From: Lunularia cruciata
Lineage: Eukaryota; Streptophyta; Marchantiopsida; Lunulariales; Lunulariaceae
Length of the DNA: 64,000 nucleotides
Direction of reading: 5' to 3'
NCBI GenBank assembly: GCA_948567375.1
Contig: OX419757.1
Span: 69,130,001 to 69,194,000, forward strand
The translations under genes were made by a program, and so were the position numbers. The notes below the pieces were generated by a model, which was not told where the DNA came from, did not search any database, and saw only the letters and a program-made list of their open reading frames with translations. Numbering within the stretch: the first letter of the stretch is position 1; every line of letters starts with the position of its first letter. Shown piece by piece: positions 36,218-49,440 of this stretch.

Positions 36218-39200
36218 TGCTCCAACACTCTGTGTGTTCCGCTGCTGAGCTCGAATAGAATCCAAAATCCCGAGCCCTGTGTAGAAATATGGCCCTTTGC
36301 TTGCTTCCTTCGCCGGATGAAGTGATTGCACCACAACTGACAAACGGGAATAGAGTAAGCTCGTCACAAAGTTCAAATCTGTGCTCCTGGTGTCCAATGG
36401 GTCTCGTCGAGAAGCTCGAATGTGTCGGTAGTAAACTTGTCTGTCTGTCACTTGTTTTGCTGAACACGAACGAACAATCGATCCACTCTCGTCCGCTCTA
36501 TGCGGGAGGAAGTTCCAGCAGCAGGGGATGACAGTGGATTCGGTGTGGCTAAAGCCTGTGTTCCAATATAAGAAACGAGTGTGGTGTGGGTGAAGACTTA
36601 ACACCCCTCTAAGAGGCTTCTCTTATGTCAACTCCGCGCTTCTCTTTCCCACTGCGTTGCCTCTTTGCACGTTTTCTTCCGTTCCTGTTACTCGAGTGGG
36701 CCTGGAGTGGTTTACCTTGCATCTTGCAGCATATTTCGCTTGACACGTTCGGTTTAAATTTAGCCGCCAGCCCATACACAGATCCTTGACGTTTTTCCCA
36801 TTGGCTGAAACTCCTGAACAGTGTACATCTTTCCCCTCCGTTTTACTTCGTCTCGTACAGTTTGTGAGCTGTTTCTGTCGTATACTCGGATCTCTTCGTC
36901 CAGCCAGGCCTTTACTCAGGTGAAAAGTATGTGGATGTGTGGATATACAGGTGCCATGTTCTTCTCCATGGTTTCCCTCTCTCAAATCTCATGAGCTCCA
37001 ATTAATACCTCATTCATCGACATCCTTACTAGGAAATAGAGTCTACATGCTACTCCTATGAATATAAAATTCCAGTCAATTAGGTAGATATCGAACCCAC
37101 CTAAAACCCCTCGCTGTCCCTGGCGCCTTCCCTAAGATGCTTCGATCCCATCATGCTGCTCTAGAAAAGGCCATAATGTTTTCGCAAACCTATGTGAGAA
37201 GATGCATGCAAAAGTAGTGACCCCCATGTGGCAGCAACTCTGGCTCAAATATCGTACATCTTTGTCACCTATGGAGTGTTTGGGATCACAAATTTTTGTT
37301 ACAGTACAGTCCTCAAAACTAATATCAGAAGCCATCTTAGCTTCGCTAGGCTTCTGCTCCTGCAGGCCACCAGGAAGGCGTCCTGGGTGTAGATTTGATT
37401 CCTAGCACTACAGAAAGGTATATATCACAATGGAAGACTGGTCAGTCTACTTGAAAATGTGAAAACGCATGATTCTTATTTACTGTTCTGTTGTAGTGAA
37501 ACTTCACACATTCAGTTGAGAGGATTATTGTTTACATGGATCCAGCTGATGAATAACCTGGGATTGTTACTCATCATCATCTTTCGATTGTTATTGATAT
37601 GGAAAGTGTATATTCTCGTATGCAAATCGCTAGCCACCTAAGAGTCCCCCGGAACACAGGCAGTTGCACGTGCACGTCCGATAATGGAAAAACATGGACC
37701 TCTTCCTGTTCATCATCATCATCAACAAATTGCTGGGAGGAATGGTCTAGTGGACTAAACCAACCTTAATATAATACCAAGGGTACATCTATACACACAA
37801 CTCGAGACTTTTTACTTGTAAGAGACTAATAAAAGAGATGAATCTGGTCGAAATGTTAAAATAATGTCTTTTGTTCTCTTCTTTATTTAATTTATAAATT
37901 TCCTCGCTTGAGACAGGTTTATATTTCGGAATTAGTTGTAAGTTAGGAATGAAGTTGGTGATCGATAGTTCCAGCATTTTTCATTAACTATGGTAGGAAG
38001 CTTCATTGATATAAAGGTCATGAAGGATAGATGAATATCTATTATTGAACAGTTAGATGAATCCTGTTCCAAGGCGGCCAAATTGAAACCAAGACGCTGA
38101 TTCTCTTCCTTCCCTCTAGGCAGGGCTGTCCAATCTAGAAGGATCTCTCACCTCCTTTGAGCGATTGAGTTCCTCTTGACTGATATCCTGATACATCAAC
38201 AAAACCATTTGATAATGCGTTAACTTGCAGACAAAGCGATTTAGAGGAGTGTGCCTGTCTCAATTAATCTCAATCTCAATGCATCAAGTTGCTCACCATC
38301 GTGTCTAAACCTTCTCACCTTTCTACCCATTCCACAAGAGTGCATATTTCGATCGAACCAGATCGGATTGGTTATATTCTGAAAGAACTTAAAGCTCATC
38401 ACGGCAGTGTATCCACGACTCCGGCCATGAATTACTAGATGAGGCCTGGGAGGATGGCAGCGTGGCCCATGTGACTCCAAGGGGTTGTTCTTCACTGTCC
38501 CACAAGTTCAGCCATGCCTACATTTCTGCCGAGATGAAATCCCTGGGCATGAATGAATTTAGTCGGTATGTTATGTGCTGCATGTCAGACGCCATTTGGG
38601 ATATCTGAACCGCCAAAACGCGACAGAAATTTCAACTTTTGATGGTCACTTTCAACGCAACATTAAATGTTTTTCATTATCACATTTCTCTAATTCAAAT
38701 AGAGAGTTTCCAGTAGCGGATACCCCGTGACATATTTGAACTCTTTAGTGGGAGATAATTGGGCTAGTGAATAAGGAGAGTCAATCAGTGCCACTATATT
38801 TAGTATGATCTGCAGCTCCAGGTCAAGAGGTTGAAATTTCTTGGTCCGTTCTCATATGCTTTTTGAATCTCTTTTCTGTTGGTTTGGAGTTTGTTCTTGC
38901 AGGTGATCCATGAAGCTGATGCAGGTCCACTGGAATTTGACTTGCTTGTGCATTTTGTTTGTACAACATCGATGTCACGAATTGCGAATCTCACAAGTAA
39001 CGAGATCGAAAATGTGTCTATGAATTGATAAAATTTTGCATGTGTGGTAGTGCTTATGGCAGGGAAGTGTGGGTAATATTGTTGTTACTACGGAGGAAAA
39101 GAGTATGGATGAATCTGGACGGACTTTCATGGTACTACCGGGTACAACCGACTTATGTGCATTCAGAATTGAGATGGAGTCCATACTACGCTTATGGGGT

Positions 39201-40556
39201 TGGTGGGTGGCAAAAAGGGAGCATGAAAGAGCCAGACGATAATAAAGCTGAAACGCTTACTGCAAGTACAGTAGTTCTGTATGTCAAAGAGATTCCTATT
39301 GGATTTGGGGGCAAAAGGAATCTCAAGTGTTGCAGTGATTGATTTGGAAGGAAAGCGCAAGCCTTTCTTATAAACCATGAGCATTGATTGATGGGCTCGC
39401 GTCTGCCCTTATAAACCGAAGGCAAAGACGAAGCCCACGTTTCCCTTTTCACCTTGATCAGTAACAAGTAGAAAATTTGCGAGAGAGCACACATAGAAGA
39501 TTTGAAGAATGAAGATGGTATGAATCCTTTCTAGGTAGCGACTCCTCTAACTTTTTATTCGAGTTCGCACTTTACCTGTAAACATATACTGGACTGTGTA
39601 GGAACAAAGAACTTTGCCATAGCCTCCCCATTAACAAAAGCCCTTGGACCAACTAATTGCAAGGAGTTATGGCAGCCCACAGACTACACCTATAGACATA
39701 GACGTACGCAATAAGGCCAATCTCTCTGTCCCCATGAGATGTCCAGGGTTGGGTTAAACCTATACCCAAAAGTTGATGGGGATGTCTATCTAACTCAACC
39801 GAGGCAATTGACTCCCTGACTCCTAATTTACACACAGGTCTATTAAGATGATTAGAGAACGAAAATTATTATGAAGACGTAGGTGACTTCGCTTCCTGCA
39901 TAGATCACAAACTGGCTGAAGATACCTTTCCAAAATTCAAAACCTTGCCAAAGACGAAAAGGATATGAAAAGGACTTCAAGCAAATCCACAATCTCATGA
40001 GCTTGGGGTTACCAGGAAAATATCTACCCTGATGTAAGTCTCGACCCGGATCTTGCACACGTTAACGAGCTTCCCATTTCAACTTGAAGTAATGCGTGTA
40101 ATAATGGGAGGGGCATCAAAGGATCGCTGCCACCCTTCTTAACGGTGACATTGCTGTTGGAACATGTGGTTGCTACGAGAATCGCCTCCTTGGACCTGCG
40201 GAGCACCAGCGAAGGAATCACTTGCTACTCCAAGCGAACTACTCAGTTCTTGCGAACTAACGGAACATGGCGCTAGGAGTTTTCGAACTCCAAGAAACTG
40301 ATCACGAGGGTTCCTTTGAAAGGCGTATCCACAAACGTAACCTTACTGTCTACCAAGATGCTGTTTGGGAGCCGTGGACCAGATTTTGCTGCATGCACTA
40401 TTCGTGGCAGCTGTTCCACGACGGCCCACATTTTCCCTAATCAACGCCTTCCCACCACAGCAGACATGGGTTAAGGGTTTCAATTGAAAACACTCTTAAG
40501 TGTTGGCCCTGGAACCCAAATCATGTTCCTTTTGCGTGCTTTGTGCTTTCAACATA
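36218..40556. other. Intergenic region
   Basis: The first kilobase is probably promoter and 5' untranslated sequence of the minus-strand RALF gene; long shadow frames there (36042-36467, 36623-36985) have no domain. No other gene, RNA or clear repeat is supported up to the next retrotransposon copy. Confidence 0.45.
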
Positions 40557-41826
40557 GTTTTCTGATGGAGGAGATGGCACCTATAGCGTTTTTGGGTAGT
40601 TGTGCTTTCTCGGCACCCCTACTTGCCTCTCGTTTTGTGGTTGCTGATAGGCCAGTTTTGGAGACTTATGTGATAGAGGTGGAGGGAGGATCCTTTTCTC
40701 TCTAGGTGTTATTGCGGCAGACGAGAGATAGTCTATCTCCACGAGCACGAGAGGGTTTTCCACCGTTTGCTTCACTATCGTCAAATTGGACTAGAGGTCT
40801 ACCTACAGTCTTCCTTGATGGAGCGACAGTGTGAGCATACGCTACATTCTCTCTTAGTTGACTCGTCCATTTCTCAGGCTACTAGAGCACGTCTACGCTC
40901 TTGCTCCGGCAAGGGTGCAGGCTCGTGGATCCTAGCTCGACCATGCATTAGGGCTTTCAGACTCGCACCGGCTACTTTCTCTACAGCGATGAGGTTTCGC
41001 CTAGGTTTGGTCCACCCATCTGCATCTTCACTACTCACTTGTGAGTGTGGTTCTACACTAGATGCAGCGGCGGTCCACATGACACGGTGTCCTTTTGGAG
41101 GACAGAGGATAGCTACCCATGATGCCATTAGAGACATAGTGTTTGCTATGGCACGAGAGAGTGGATACTTGGCTTGGAGGGAGCGTTCGTATGCATTGCA
41201 GACGACACATGTCAGGGCAGACTTATACCTGGTCCGAGATGATCAGGTGACAGTAGCGGATGTCGTGGTCACGGACCCTACGCGTGATACAGTTTCGGAA
41301 GGAGTGATTACCCATCCCCCTGGATGGGCGGCGAGTGCAGCAGCAGGTCGCAAGGTCTCCAAGTATAGGGGCATGCAGCGAGGTCACCTCTTTGTTCCTC
41401 TAGCCTTGGAGTTATATGGAGCGATGGACACGACATTTGACACATTTGTCAGGGAGTGCGCGAGAGCTTATCATGTTAGGCGTCAAGGGGTACCACTCTC
41501 ACTCTCATACTTTGTAGGTTACTTCAGACAGCGTGTATCCATTGCTCTACAGAGGGCAGTGGCTGGTGCAATCCATAGGAGAGCAATCACATTAGGTGAT
41601 GTTTCTTCGGATGCTCCAGTTGTGTGTAGACCGTACGACTTGCATAGCTCGGATATCTTAGGTGCGGTAGGGCAGATTTCTCATACAGACTCTATTGGGG
41701 CTTAGCCCCATGTTACCTTTTTTGTCTGTCCCTTGTACGGCTTGATGGGGTCTTCCTTGTACGGCTTGATGGGGTCTTCCCATCTTTCATTTTTCCTACG
41801 CGGTCGCCTTTTTTCCTTGTTTTCTG
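40557..41826 (+). mobile_element. 5'-truncated RLE retrotransposon copy B (1.25 kb)
   Basis: Sequence from about 40565 to 41818 is nearly identical to 13.79-15.01 kb of copy A. It is flanked by 8-bp direct repeats GTTTTCTG (40557-40564 and 41819-41826). It carries the CCHC knuckle and endonuclease region. Defects are a stop at 40703-40705 (CTAG where copy A has CCAA) and a four-base CTAC insertion near 40800 that shifts frame; the rest is open from about 40800 to the family stop TAG at 41703-41705. The 3' tail contains a tandem duplication of CTTGTACGGCTTGATGGGGT plus CTTC. Confidence 0.9.
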
Positions 41827-44476
41827 CTGCTTATACACTTTGCATCGGGTTTATCTACAGTAGCTTAAAGGAGCCATAATCCTAGGGACGCACAGTTCAC
41901 TTCAAACGACTTCTTGGGGACAGTGGATACTCTCATAATAATACGGTAAAGCTTGTGACTAATAGAGTATGGTAGCTCTAGTACTTGAAAACATTATCCT
42001 GTCTGCTTATGCGAGTTCTACCCAGCTTGGTAATGTTGTTTAAACCTCCTGCTTAATATGACTCACTGGAAGAGACTAAGCTCGTTGTCGAGAAACATAT
42101 CCTTCAGCTGGAACCTTGAGAGCTGACGCTTGAATCTGCAATAAACTCTGCTTTGAAAGTTGTATATTTGTTCCGTTTCTTTGTAAACTCTTTCTCGCTG
42201 TGGGCGAATCAAACTGAAGGAGACTACCATTGTCTACGTGTAGCTTCCAACTCGTAAACTAGTTCCAGTTGATGGTAGATAAGGATACTTCAACAGTATC
42301 TGCAAATTGTCTAGTAAAATCACACAACACTCCAAGCAACCAGGTATTCGGACCAATGTTTCTGCATCCTCGATAGGCTTTGGCGATATCGCATGACTCA
42401 CAAATTTCATACGTAAGAATCTGGATCCAAATCCTGAATTTAACGCAAGTCTGGTTTTGGATGATGATCGTTTCCAAAACTCTGTTTTACCTTAAGCCAG
42501 ATTCTAAAGTTTCTTATGATTATTTGTTGCCATCGATTTATCGTGCTAATATAAAGGAGATCGGTGAAGTCGTGAACACCCATTCATGAGTACATCTACC
42601 GATATAATGCAAGATACAGTATAGTGATGATGAAGTCGTGTAGACGTACCTAGGGATACACACTAATAGAAATGTAAGGTAGACCCCCTTGATGTACATC
42701 GTGGATGTATGCCGGTTTGATGTATGGAAGAGTATCTAAAGTAGACCGATGATGGGCACATCCATGAATATGCAAGGTTAAATTATGCAAGATGCATGTA
42801 TTAGCGGATAAATTCATGAACTAGTGAGAGGAACCGAATGTACTAGATCTACATGAATATATCTTAAGATCTAAATTTCATCACCATTCCTGATAGAGAC
42901 TCTATCACTATACATGTAAAACACTAATCAAAATGGTCACTTTGAAATAGCCTTACATTATTATTTCAATTCTGAAATATAATTTATCATTTATAAATCA
43001 TTAATCTCAATTCTACTTAACTTCTATGGTATATACCAGAGCTCTTATGACTTCTTACTTTATATGTGAAAATGTGCTCATAGTGCGAATATATTTGCCC
43101 CAAGCCGAGCATCTTAGCCTTCACTTCAGCTTCTCTTGTGACTGGTTTTCTCATCCGGTAAAACAGGATTTACATAAAGAGAGATATGAAAATATTAATA
43201 TAAATTTTTTATCTGAAATAAAATAAAACAACTCTTTATTTGTCTTATACACCTAATAGCCATATCCTATTATTAGGAACGATTATAAAGTACAAAACCA
43301 AAACTTACTGACTTCATTCCAAGCTGATCACAAGAAGCACAAATCTGCAAAACTTCATTTATTTTCTGAAGAACTAGACCCATTTTTGGGTCTATAATTC
43401 CTGGTTGAAAATAGAGTTATAAATAGAGTATAAAATGATACAAATCTATTCAAGCGAAAATATACAATTTCTTTATCATTGTGAGTTCTAGAAAGCGAAG
43501 AACTGTAAAAGTCAGAGATTATGGAGTATTCTAATTTAGGTTATCAAAGTAAATATATTCTCACGAATCCAATTTAAATTGAGTAACTAGATATTCTATC
43601 TTTAGGGAGCTTTCGCGCTTTATAATAGAAAAGCAGGCGACTAATTTACGGCGGCCGATTTATACTTTCCAGTAATTTGTGTGTGATTTTTCAAAACTCC
43701 AGTTCATATGCAAGAAGACGTTTTTTTCCAGAAATATACTTAAAATGATGATTAAGAATTTTCATAAACGTATATCAAGGGTCATCATATTCACATTTCA
43801 AGCCATGTCACATACTGTATATTAAAATTTTTAATTTTATCTTGTATGGAACTTTAAAAATCGAATTGAATAACTTCACTCAAATTGAAATCGACAAATT
43901 CAAAACGTACGTTATCTGTTGATATGATGAGATTAATAATTCAGGAAGAGAATTTTTTGGAAAAATATCTACTACTTCTTTTTACATTCTTTATTGATTA
44001 TGTCATGTTAATGTACAACCAGGATTTAAGAACCTTATTTTTCTTCTCTTCTTTTCAGACTACTATTACTGAAATTTTAATTTTTAATCTAAAATGTGTT
44101 TCTCATCTGACTTTTGACATTTAATGCACTGTATTTTCTATGAGAATATTTCCTGATCAGATTTTAGATAATATATATCTACTATATTTTATTGGTACAA
44201 AAATATAAAGTAAGAAATACGAAACATTTTAATCAAGATTTATGCATAGAGAATTAGTTTTAGATCTAGCTATGTAGAAACGAAGGAATCTGGAAGTGAT
44301 CATAAGATGCGTTATGAACTTAGAAACCAATACAAAAACAGTAAAAAGAATCTTTAAACAAAATGTAACTTCAATAATTAGTTTTTGACAATCCTACAAC
44401 TTTTAACTAATTTGGGTCTCAAACTTGTTTGATTAAGGACACCATGTATTGTCATATAATCTACAATCAATTATGC
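41827..44476. other. AT-rich gene-free stretch
   Basis: No supported gene, RNA or repeat was seen; only short frames of random composition. Confidence 0.5.
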
Positions 44477-47309
44477 AATTTAGCTTTAAAATGAAAGGTG
44501 ACCGAGTAGGAATAATGAAGGATGGGAAGACCCCATCAAGCCGTACAAGGGAGAGACAAAAAAGGTAACATGGGGCTAAGCCTCAATAGAGTTTATATGA
44601 GAAATCTGCCCTACCGCACCTAAGATATCCGAGCTATACAAGTCGTACGGTCTACACACATGTCTACACACAACTGGAGCATTCGAAGAAACATCACCTA
44701 ATGTGATTGCTCTCCTATGGATTGCACCAGCCATTGCACTCTATAGAGTAATGCACGCACACTGTCTAAAATATGCTCCAAAGTATGAGAGTGAGAGTGG
44801 TACCACCTGACGCCTAACATGATAAGCTCTCGTGCACTCCTTGACAAATGTGTCAAATGCCGTGTCCATAGCTCCATATAACTCCAAGGCTAGAGGAACA
44901 AAGAGGTGACCTCGCTGCATTCCCCTATACTTGGAGACCTTGCGACCTGCTGCTGCACTCGCCGCCCATCTAGGGAGATGGGTAATCACTCCCTCCAAAA
45001 CTGTATTCTGCGTAGGGTCCATAACCATGACATCTGCTACTGTTACTTGATCATCTCGGACCAAGTATAAGTCTGCCCTGACACATGTTGTTTGCAAAGC
45101 ATACGAATGCTCCCTCCAAGCCAAGTATCCACTCTCTTGTGCCATTGCAAACACTATGTCTCTAATGGCATCATGAGTAGCTATCCTCTATCCTCCAAAA
45201 GGACACCGTGTCATGTGGACCGCTGCTGCATCTATGTAGAACCACACTCACAAGTGAGTAATGAAGATGCAGATGGGTGGACCAAACCTAGGCAAAACCT
45301 CATTGCTGTAGAGAAAGTAGCTAGTGCGAGTTGAAAAGCCCTAATGCACGGTCGAAATAGGATCCAAGAGCCTACACCCTTGCCGGAGCAAGAGCAAAGA
45401 CGTGCTTTAGTAACTTGAGGAATGGATGAGTTGACTAAGAGAGAATGTAACGTATGCTCATACTGTCACTCCATCAAGGAAGACTGTAAACCTCTAGTCC
45501 AATCTGACGATAGTGAAGCAAAAGGTCAAAAATCCTCTCGTGCTCGTGGGGATAGACTATCTCTCGTCTGCCGCAATAACACCTGGAGAGAAAAGGATCC
45601 TCCCTCCACCTCTATCACATAAGGCTCCAAAACCGGCCTATCAACAACCACAAAACGAGAGGAAAGTAGGGGTACCGAGAGAGCTCAACTACCCAAAAAC
45701 GCTATAGGTGCAGTCTCCTATACTATAACGCTATAAAAAGCAAGCCAACCCCACCACATGAGATGGGTAGAGTTGTCTATCTATGTGCCAAATCCCCTAT
45801 CACACACTCAAAAGTCCCTGGTCCAATAATATCACCAAAGACTCCAATAATCCTCCTATCAAATGCTCTCAGACGTGATAGGAAGGACGGTGAGGGAGGA
45901 ACTGTAAAGATAGGTAGGATGGTCGACGAGCAATACTGGAAGAGAGTATACCAAATGCCACATGCGGATCTCTTAGTCATGGAAGGTCATCCACATGGAG
46001 AACATCCTCTGCAAGAGCAGCGTCTAAGAAGCGTGTGACAAAATCCTTCGATCCTATTGGCACTCCAAGAACACGAAGTCCATTTGTGGATGTGATACAA
46101 CCCTCTAGAAGCTCAAGGTGGAGAGGGATACCTAAAGGGGACCATGCCCTACACTTTGACACCTTGACTCTCAAGCCTACTAGATGTAGCTCTGCCGTCA
46201 AGTAGTCAAAGGCCTGCCTAATCTGATCTACAGGGCCTACGATGTGTGTATCATCTGCCAAGGAGGGAAATACACAACTGGGCATGGCCAAAGTAATAGA
46301 TAGGAGAGCTCTAAAGTGAGCCATGGCAAATAAGGGCCACCCAAAGGATCTCCTTGACGTGTACCAACAATTGACTCCAAGACGGTGACTCCCTCCTATA
46401 AACCACCATGCTAGTAGTAAAGGGAAGCCGGAGAGCCATAAAAAGACCGCACAAAAAGAATGAGACTCGCCAAGTATCAACCAGCCTCCCTAAGCTCTCT
46501 AAAGATGGATTTGAGACACTATTAAAAGCTTTTTCAACATCCACCTATAGGACGACCCACTCCGGATGGATATCTAGGAGTGCTCTAATGCTTAGAGATA
46601 TAGCCTCACATCCTCCAAGTATAGCTACTCTAAATTGATGTGGACTAAGGTGTTGTCGAAAGTGAGAATGATGCTGAAGGACAATAGTACGACTGACCCT
46701 TTGTGAGGTAAAGCGTCGATGACACACCGGGCATAGTGTATCCCGACCTGCTCTAGACGACCCTACATGGGAAGATATAGCCTTGGCTAACACAAGAATA
46801 ATGATAGTAACACATGTTGGTCTTCTCTATATCTCCCCATATGTGCAAAACCACAACCACTCATATCCCAACTCACATAAGAAAATAATCTCTCAAAACT
46901 CTAAAATCTATAAACTTTCGTAACTTTCAATTTTCATTTTCAAAATTTTTCAAACTAAATTCTCATGGAATTTAATATCAAAACCAAAACATTGGAAATG
47001 AAAATCCCGGACCCATCATTCTCAATGTATAATAATCATTCTAAATCCTAAAAATTTTAAAAATATTCATAATTTTCTACTCCATTCTCCATAGTCATCA
47101 ATCTAGGTGCCAATGGAACCAAAATTGAAATGGGAAGAGAATAGACTATTCACTCGAATACTACATGCTAGAGAGCCCTCAGAAATTACAGATATTGTCT
47201 CCCGGTCTCTCCCTCCCCTATCCCTTCTCCACACTCTCCCGCAGCTTCCCCCTCGGACTCAGTCGGAAATGACACTCGATAGGGTAATGGTTTTCTAATT
47301 TAGCTTTAA
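44477..47309 (-). mobile_element. RLE retrotransposon copy G: both ends present, 1-kb internal deletion
   Basis: The element runs 47296 to 44490 on the minus strand, between perfect 13-bp direct repeats AATTTAGCTTTAA (44477-44489 and 47297-47309). The 5' leader, zinc finger (CPVCHRRFTSQ), RT, knuckle, endonuclease and 3' tail are all recognisable. Sequence equivalent to about 11850-12826 of copy A is missing: the reading passes from the zinc-finger TSQ directly into VSRTIVLQ. Adding the deletion back gives a length close to copy A. Many stops and frameshifts make it inactive. Confidence 0.9.
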
Positions 47310-48477
47310 TAGAAAATAGAAAACAATTACACCGATAATTGTTTTCAAAGGATCTGTTTTATCGTTCCCATGGTAGCGGGTACATCAAATCTATAGCAGC
47401 CCCTTGTTAGTAACATAAAATTCTCCCTGTATTACGAAGCTGAGAATATACATAGAAAGCATATTTGCAACCTTAATGAAGATGTTCAAAGAACAGCAGT
47501 TCATTGCTGTTCATGGGAAAAGCAGCTCTGTGAAAGAAGAACAGAACACCTTGAATACCTTTGATGCTCCAACTTGTAACTCCTGATACATGTTTACAGA
47601 TTGTGTCAACTTCTCGCCAGGAGGGTGGGTCTGGAGTTGAAGAAGATGAAACTGAGGAAATACCATACATTCTTCAGGCGCCTTTACCTCTTTATGAAGG
47701 ATCATAACAACTCCAGAGTCGTAATCTGATCCGATCTCACATTGAGCAGTGTTGTATAACAAGAGAGATCGGTGGTATCTCCATTCCAGGGATTGACTTA
47801 TTACGAACATGGAACGAGAGCCAGGCATGCTAGAGTCTTACTTGTTCAAAAAAATCATCCACGTACAAGTAAGGTTGCAACAGTAGCAGTATATGCATAT
47901 GGGACATGAGCAAGTGCACAGAGCAGTGGATATTTTCTAATGGAAATTCTCAGTTCAATGCATGACTCAGTTTGACAAAGCTTAATTTGATCAAAGCTTC
48001 CTGAAACTTTGTCTTTGAAGATATACTCTTTTCTAAAAGTACAGCCAGCACGCCGCTCAGACAGAGAGAGACTACTGAGTTGTTAAATTGAATCAACAAT
48101 ATGCCCGATAAAAGTTAAATGTAGATCTTCGTATTAAGAAGACTTGGTTGTAACTTGAATCGAAGGTTACACAAGAGAATTCCACTCTACGACTTAGACA
48201 AGATCTTTGCTGCTACGCTAGTACGGCTCATGACATTCTCCAAGTTGAAGTATAGTAAATTGGATTTATTTTTCTTCAACTGTATCTGATTCAGATAAGA
48301 ATCAGAAGGAACTCCTCTCTATGATCATCCTCTCAAATTTGAGTTATGATCAGGATTTAGAGGATGATCAGCTAGGGTAGATCCACAGGTACATGTCTCT
48401 ATTATATATGAAGCGCAACATAGACTTGGTGGCAACGCAGTTCATGTAAGACTAAAATTTGCAGCTCTTTTTACGGT
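47310..48477. other. Probable 3' flank of the hydrolase gene
   Basis: No supported coding sequence. The part near 48.3-48.48 kb is probably 3' untranslated sequence of the minus-strand hydrolase. Short minus-strand frames near 47.5-47.8 kb lack any domain. Confidence 0.45.
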
Positions 48478-49440
48478 TCATGACTGTGAATGCTTCTTGA
48501 CATGTTCGTCCAACCAAGAGAAGATAGTCCCAAAGACTTCCTCAACATTATCAGCCGGCTCTCCAATCAGCTGATGCCACATACCTTTGTATACTTTAAG
48601 AGTTTTATCGACACTGCTTGATTTCTCGAACAAAGTTTCGCTTCCTGCAGGATCAACGACTACATCCAGTTGCCCATGAACAGCAATGAAGGGAACTGTG
48701 ACTTCTGCTAACCTCTGCTCAATCACCCTCACAATCCGAAGAAGCTCTGCAGCAGTTCCAACTCGAGGTCGTCCAGCATACCTTCTGGGGTTAGCTTGAG
48801 CCAGAGTGCGTTTCCACTCTTCTCTGAAAGAGATGGATGGAATGTCCTTGGTGGGAACAATCGGCCAACGATGAATAAATGGGGCCACAAACTTGAGAAC
48901 CTCTTCCAATGGCCACATGGGTTTGTACTTATCAGATATCATCAACATCGCTCCGTTGAGGATGGCTCCACTGTAGACATTAGGTTGCCTCAACGTTATG
49001 AGCAGAATAATTGCTCCTCCCATAGATTCGCCATACAGATATACAGGAAGACCTTGGTTTTCCTCAGCATTCCTAATTGGATCGAAGTATTGAATGCAAT
49101 CATCCAGAACTGCATCTAAAGAAGGAATGTAGCCTCTCAAACCTCCTGATTGCCCATGTCCTTGGTGGTCTATAGCGTGCACGGAGTATCCCCTCTCTGC
49201 AAACCCAATTCCTGTAAGCTGCACAAGCCACCCGCTGTCCGATCCATAGCCATGGCAAACAAAGACCAGACCTTTCACCTTTTTCTCCACTGGTTTCCAT
49301 GAATGTGTGTATAGAGACAGTCCTTTGGAATTCTGTATAAATGCCTCGGTGTGTGACACCTCATGGAGGGCGTAGAATTCTTCAGAAGAATACTTCCCGA
49401 AAATGCTGTCAACATTGGCATCCACTACCGGATGAGGCAT
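48478..49440 (-). CDS. Alpha/beta hydrolase, monoacylglycerol lipase / caffeoylshikimate esterase type
   Basis: A single uninterrupted 320-residue frame, close to the usual plant size. After a short N-terminal extension, residues 45-66 give the first strands and HGYG (63-66), part of the oxyanion hole. DHQGHGQSGG (91-100) is a family hallmark. GESMGG (137-142) carries nucleophile Ser139, Asp259 (HGQLDVVVDP) the acid and His289 (MWHQL) the base, so the triad is complete. Members cleave monoacylglycerols, lysophospholipids or caffeoyl-shikimate (lignin precursor route); sequence alone does not choose. No signal or transit peptide is evident, so it is probably cytosolic or membrane-associated. 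Start: first Met; no in-frame Met lies closer to the domain. Confidence 0.92.
   Translation of the reverse strand: MPHPVVDANVDSIFGKYSSEEFYALHEVSHTEAFIQNSKGLSLYTHSWKPVEKKVKGLVFVCHGYGSDSGWLVQLTGIGFAERGYSVHAIDHQGHGQSGGLRGYIPSLDAVLDDCIQYFDPIRNAEENQGLPVYLYGESMGGAIILLITLRQPNVYSGAILNGAMLMISDKYKPMWPLEEVLKFVAPFIHRWPIVPTKDIPSISFREEWKRTLAQANPRRYAGRPRVGTAAELLRIVRVIEQRLAEVTVPFIAVHGQLDVVVDPAGSETLFEKSSSVDKTLKVYKGMWHQLIGEPADNVEEVFGTIFSWLDEHVKKHSQS

Noticed and set aside
36042-36467. 141-codon minus-strand frame overlapping the RALF gene
   Set aside because: It overlaps the RALF coding region in another frame and has no recognisable feature; it is a shadow.
35915-36604. The 229-codon open frame extending upstream of the RALF precursor
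   Set aside because: The upstream 129 codons have no domain and would bury the signal peptide inside the protein. The internal Met at 36217 gives a standard RALF precursor, so the extension is probably 5' untranslated sequence.
36623-36985. 120-codon minus-strand frame upstream of the RALF gene
   Set aside because: Composition is unlike a folded protein, there is no domain, and it falls where the RALF promoter or 5' region is expected.
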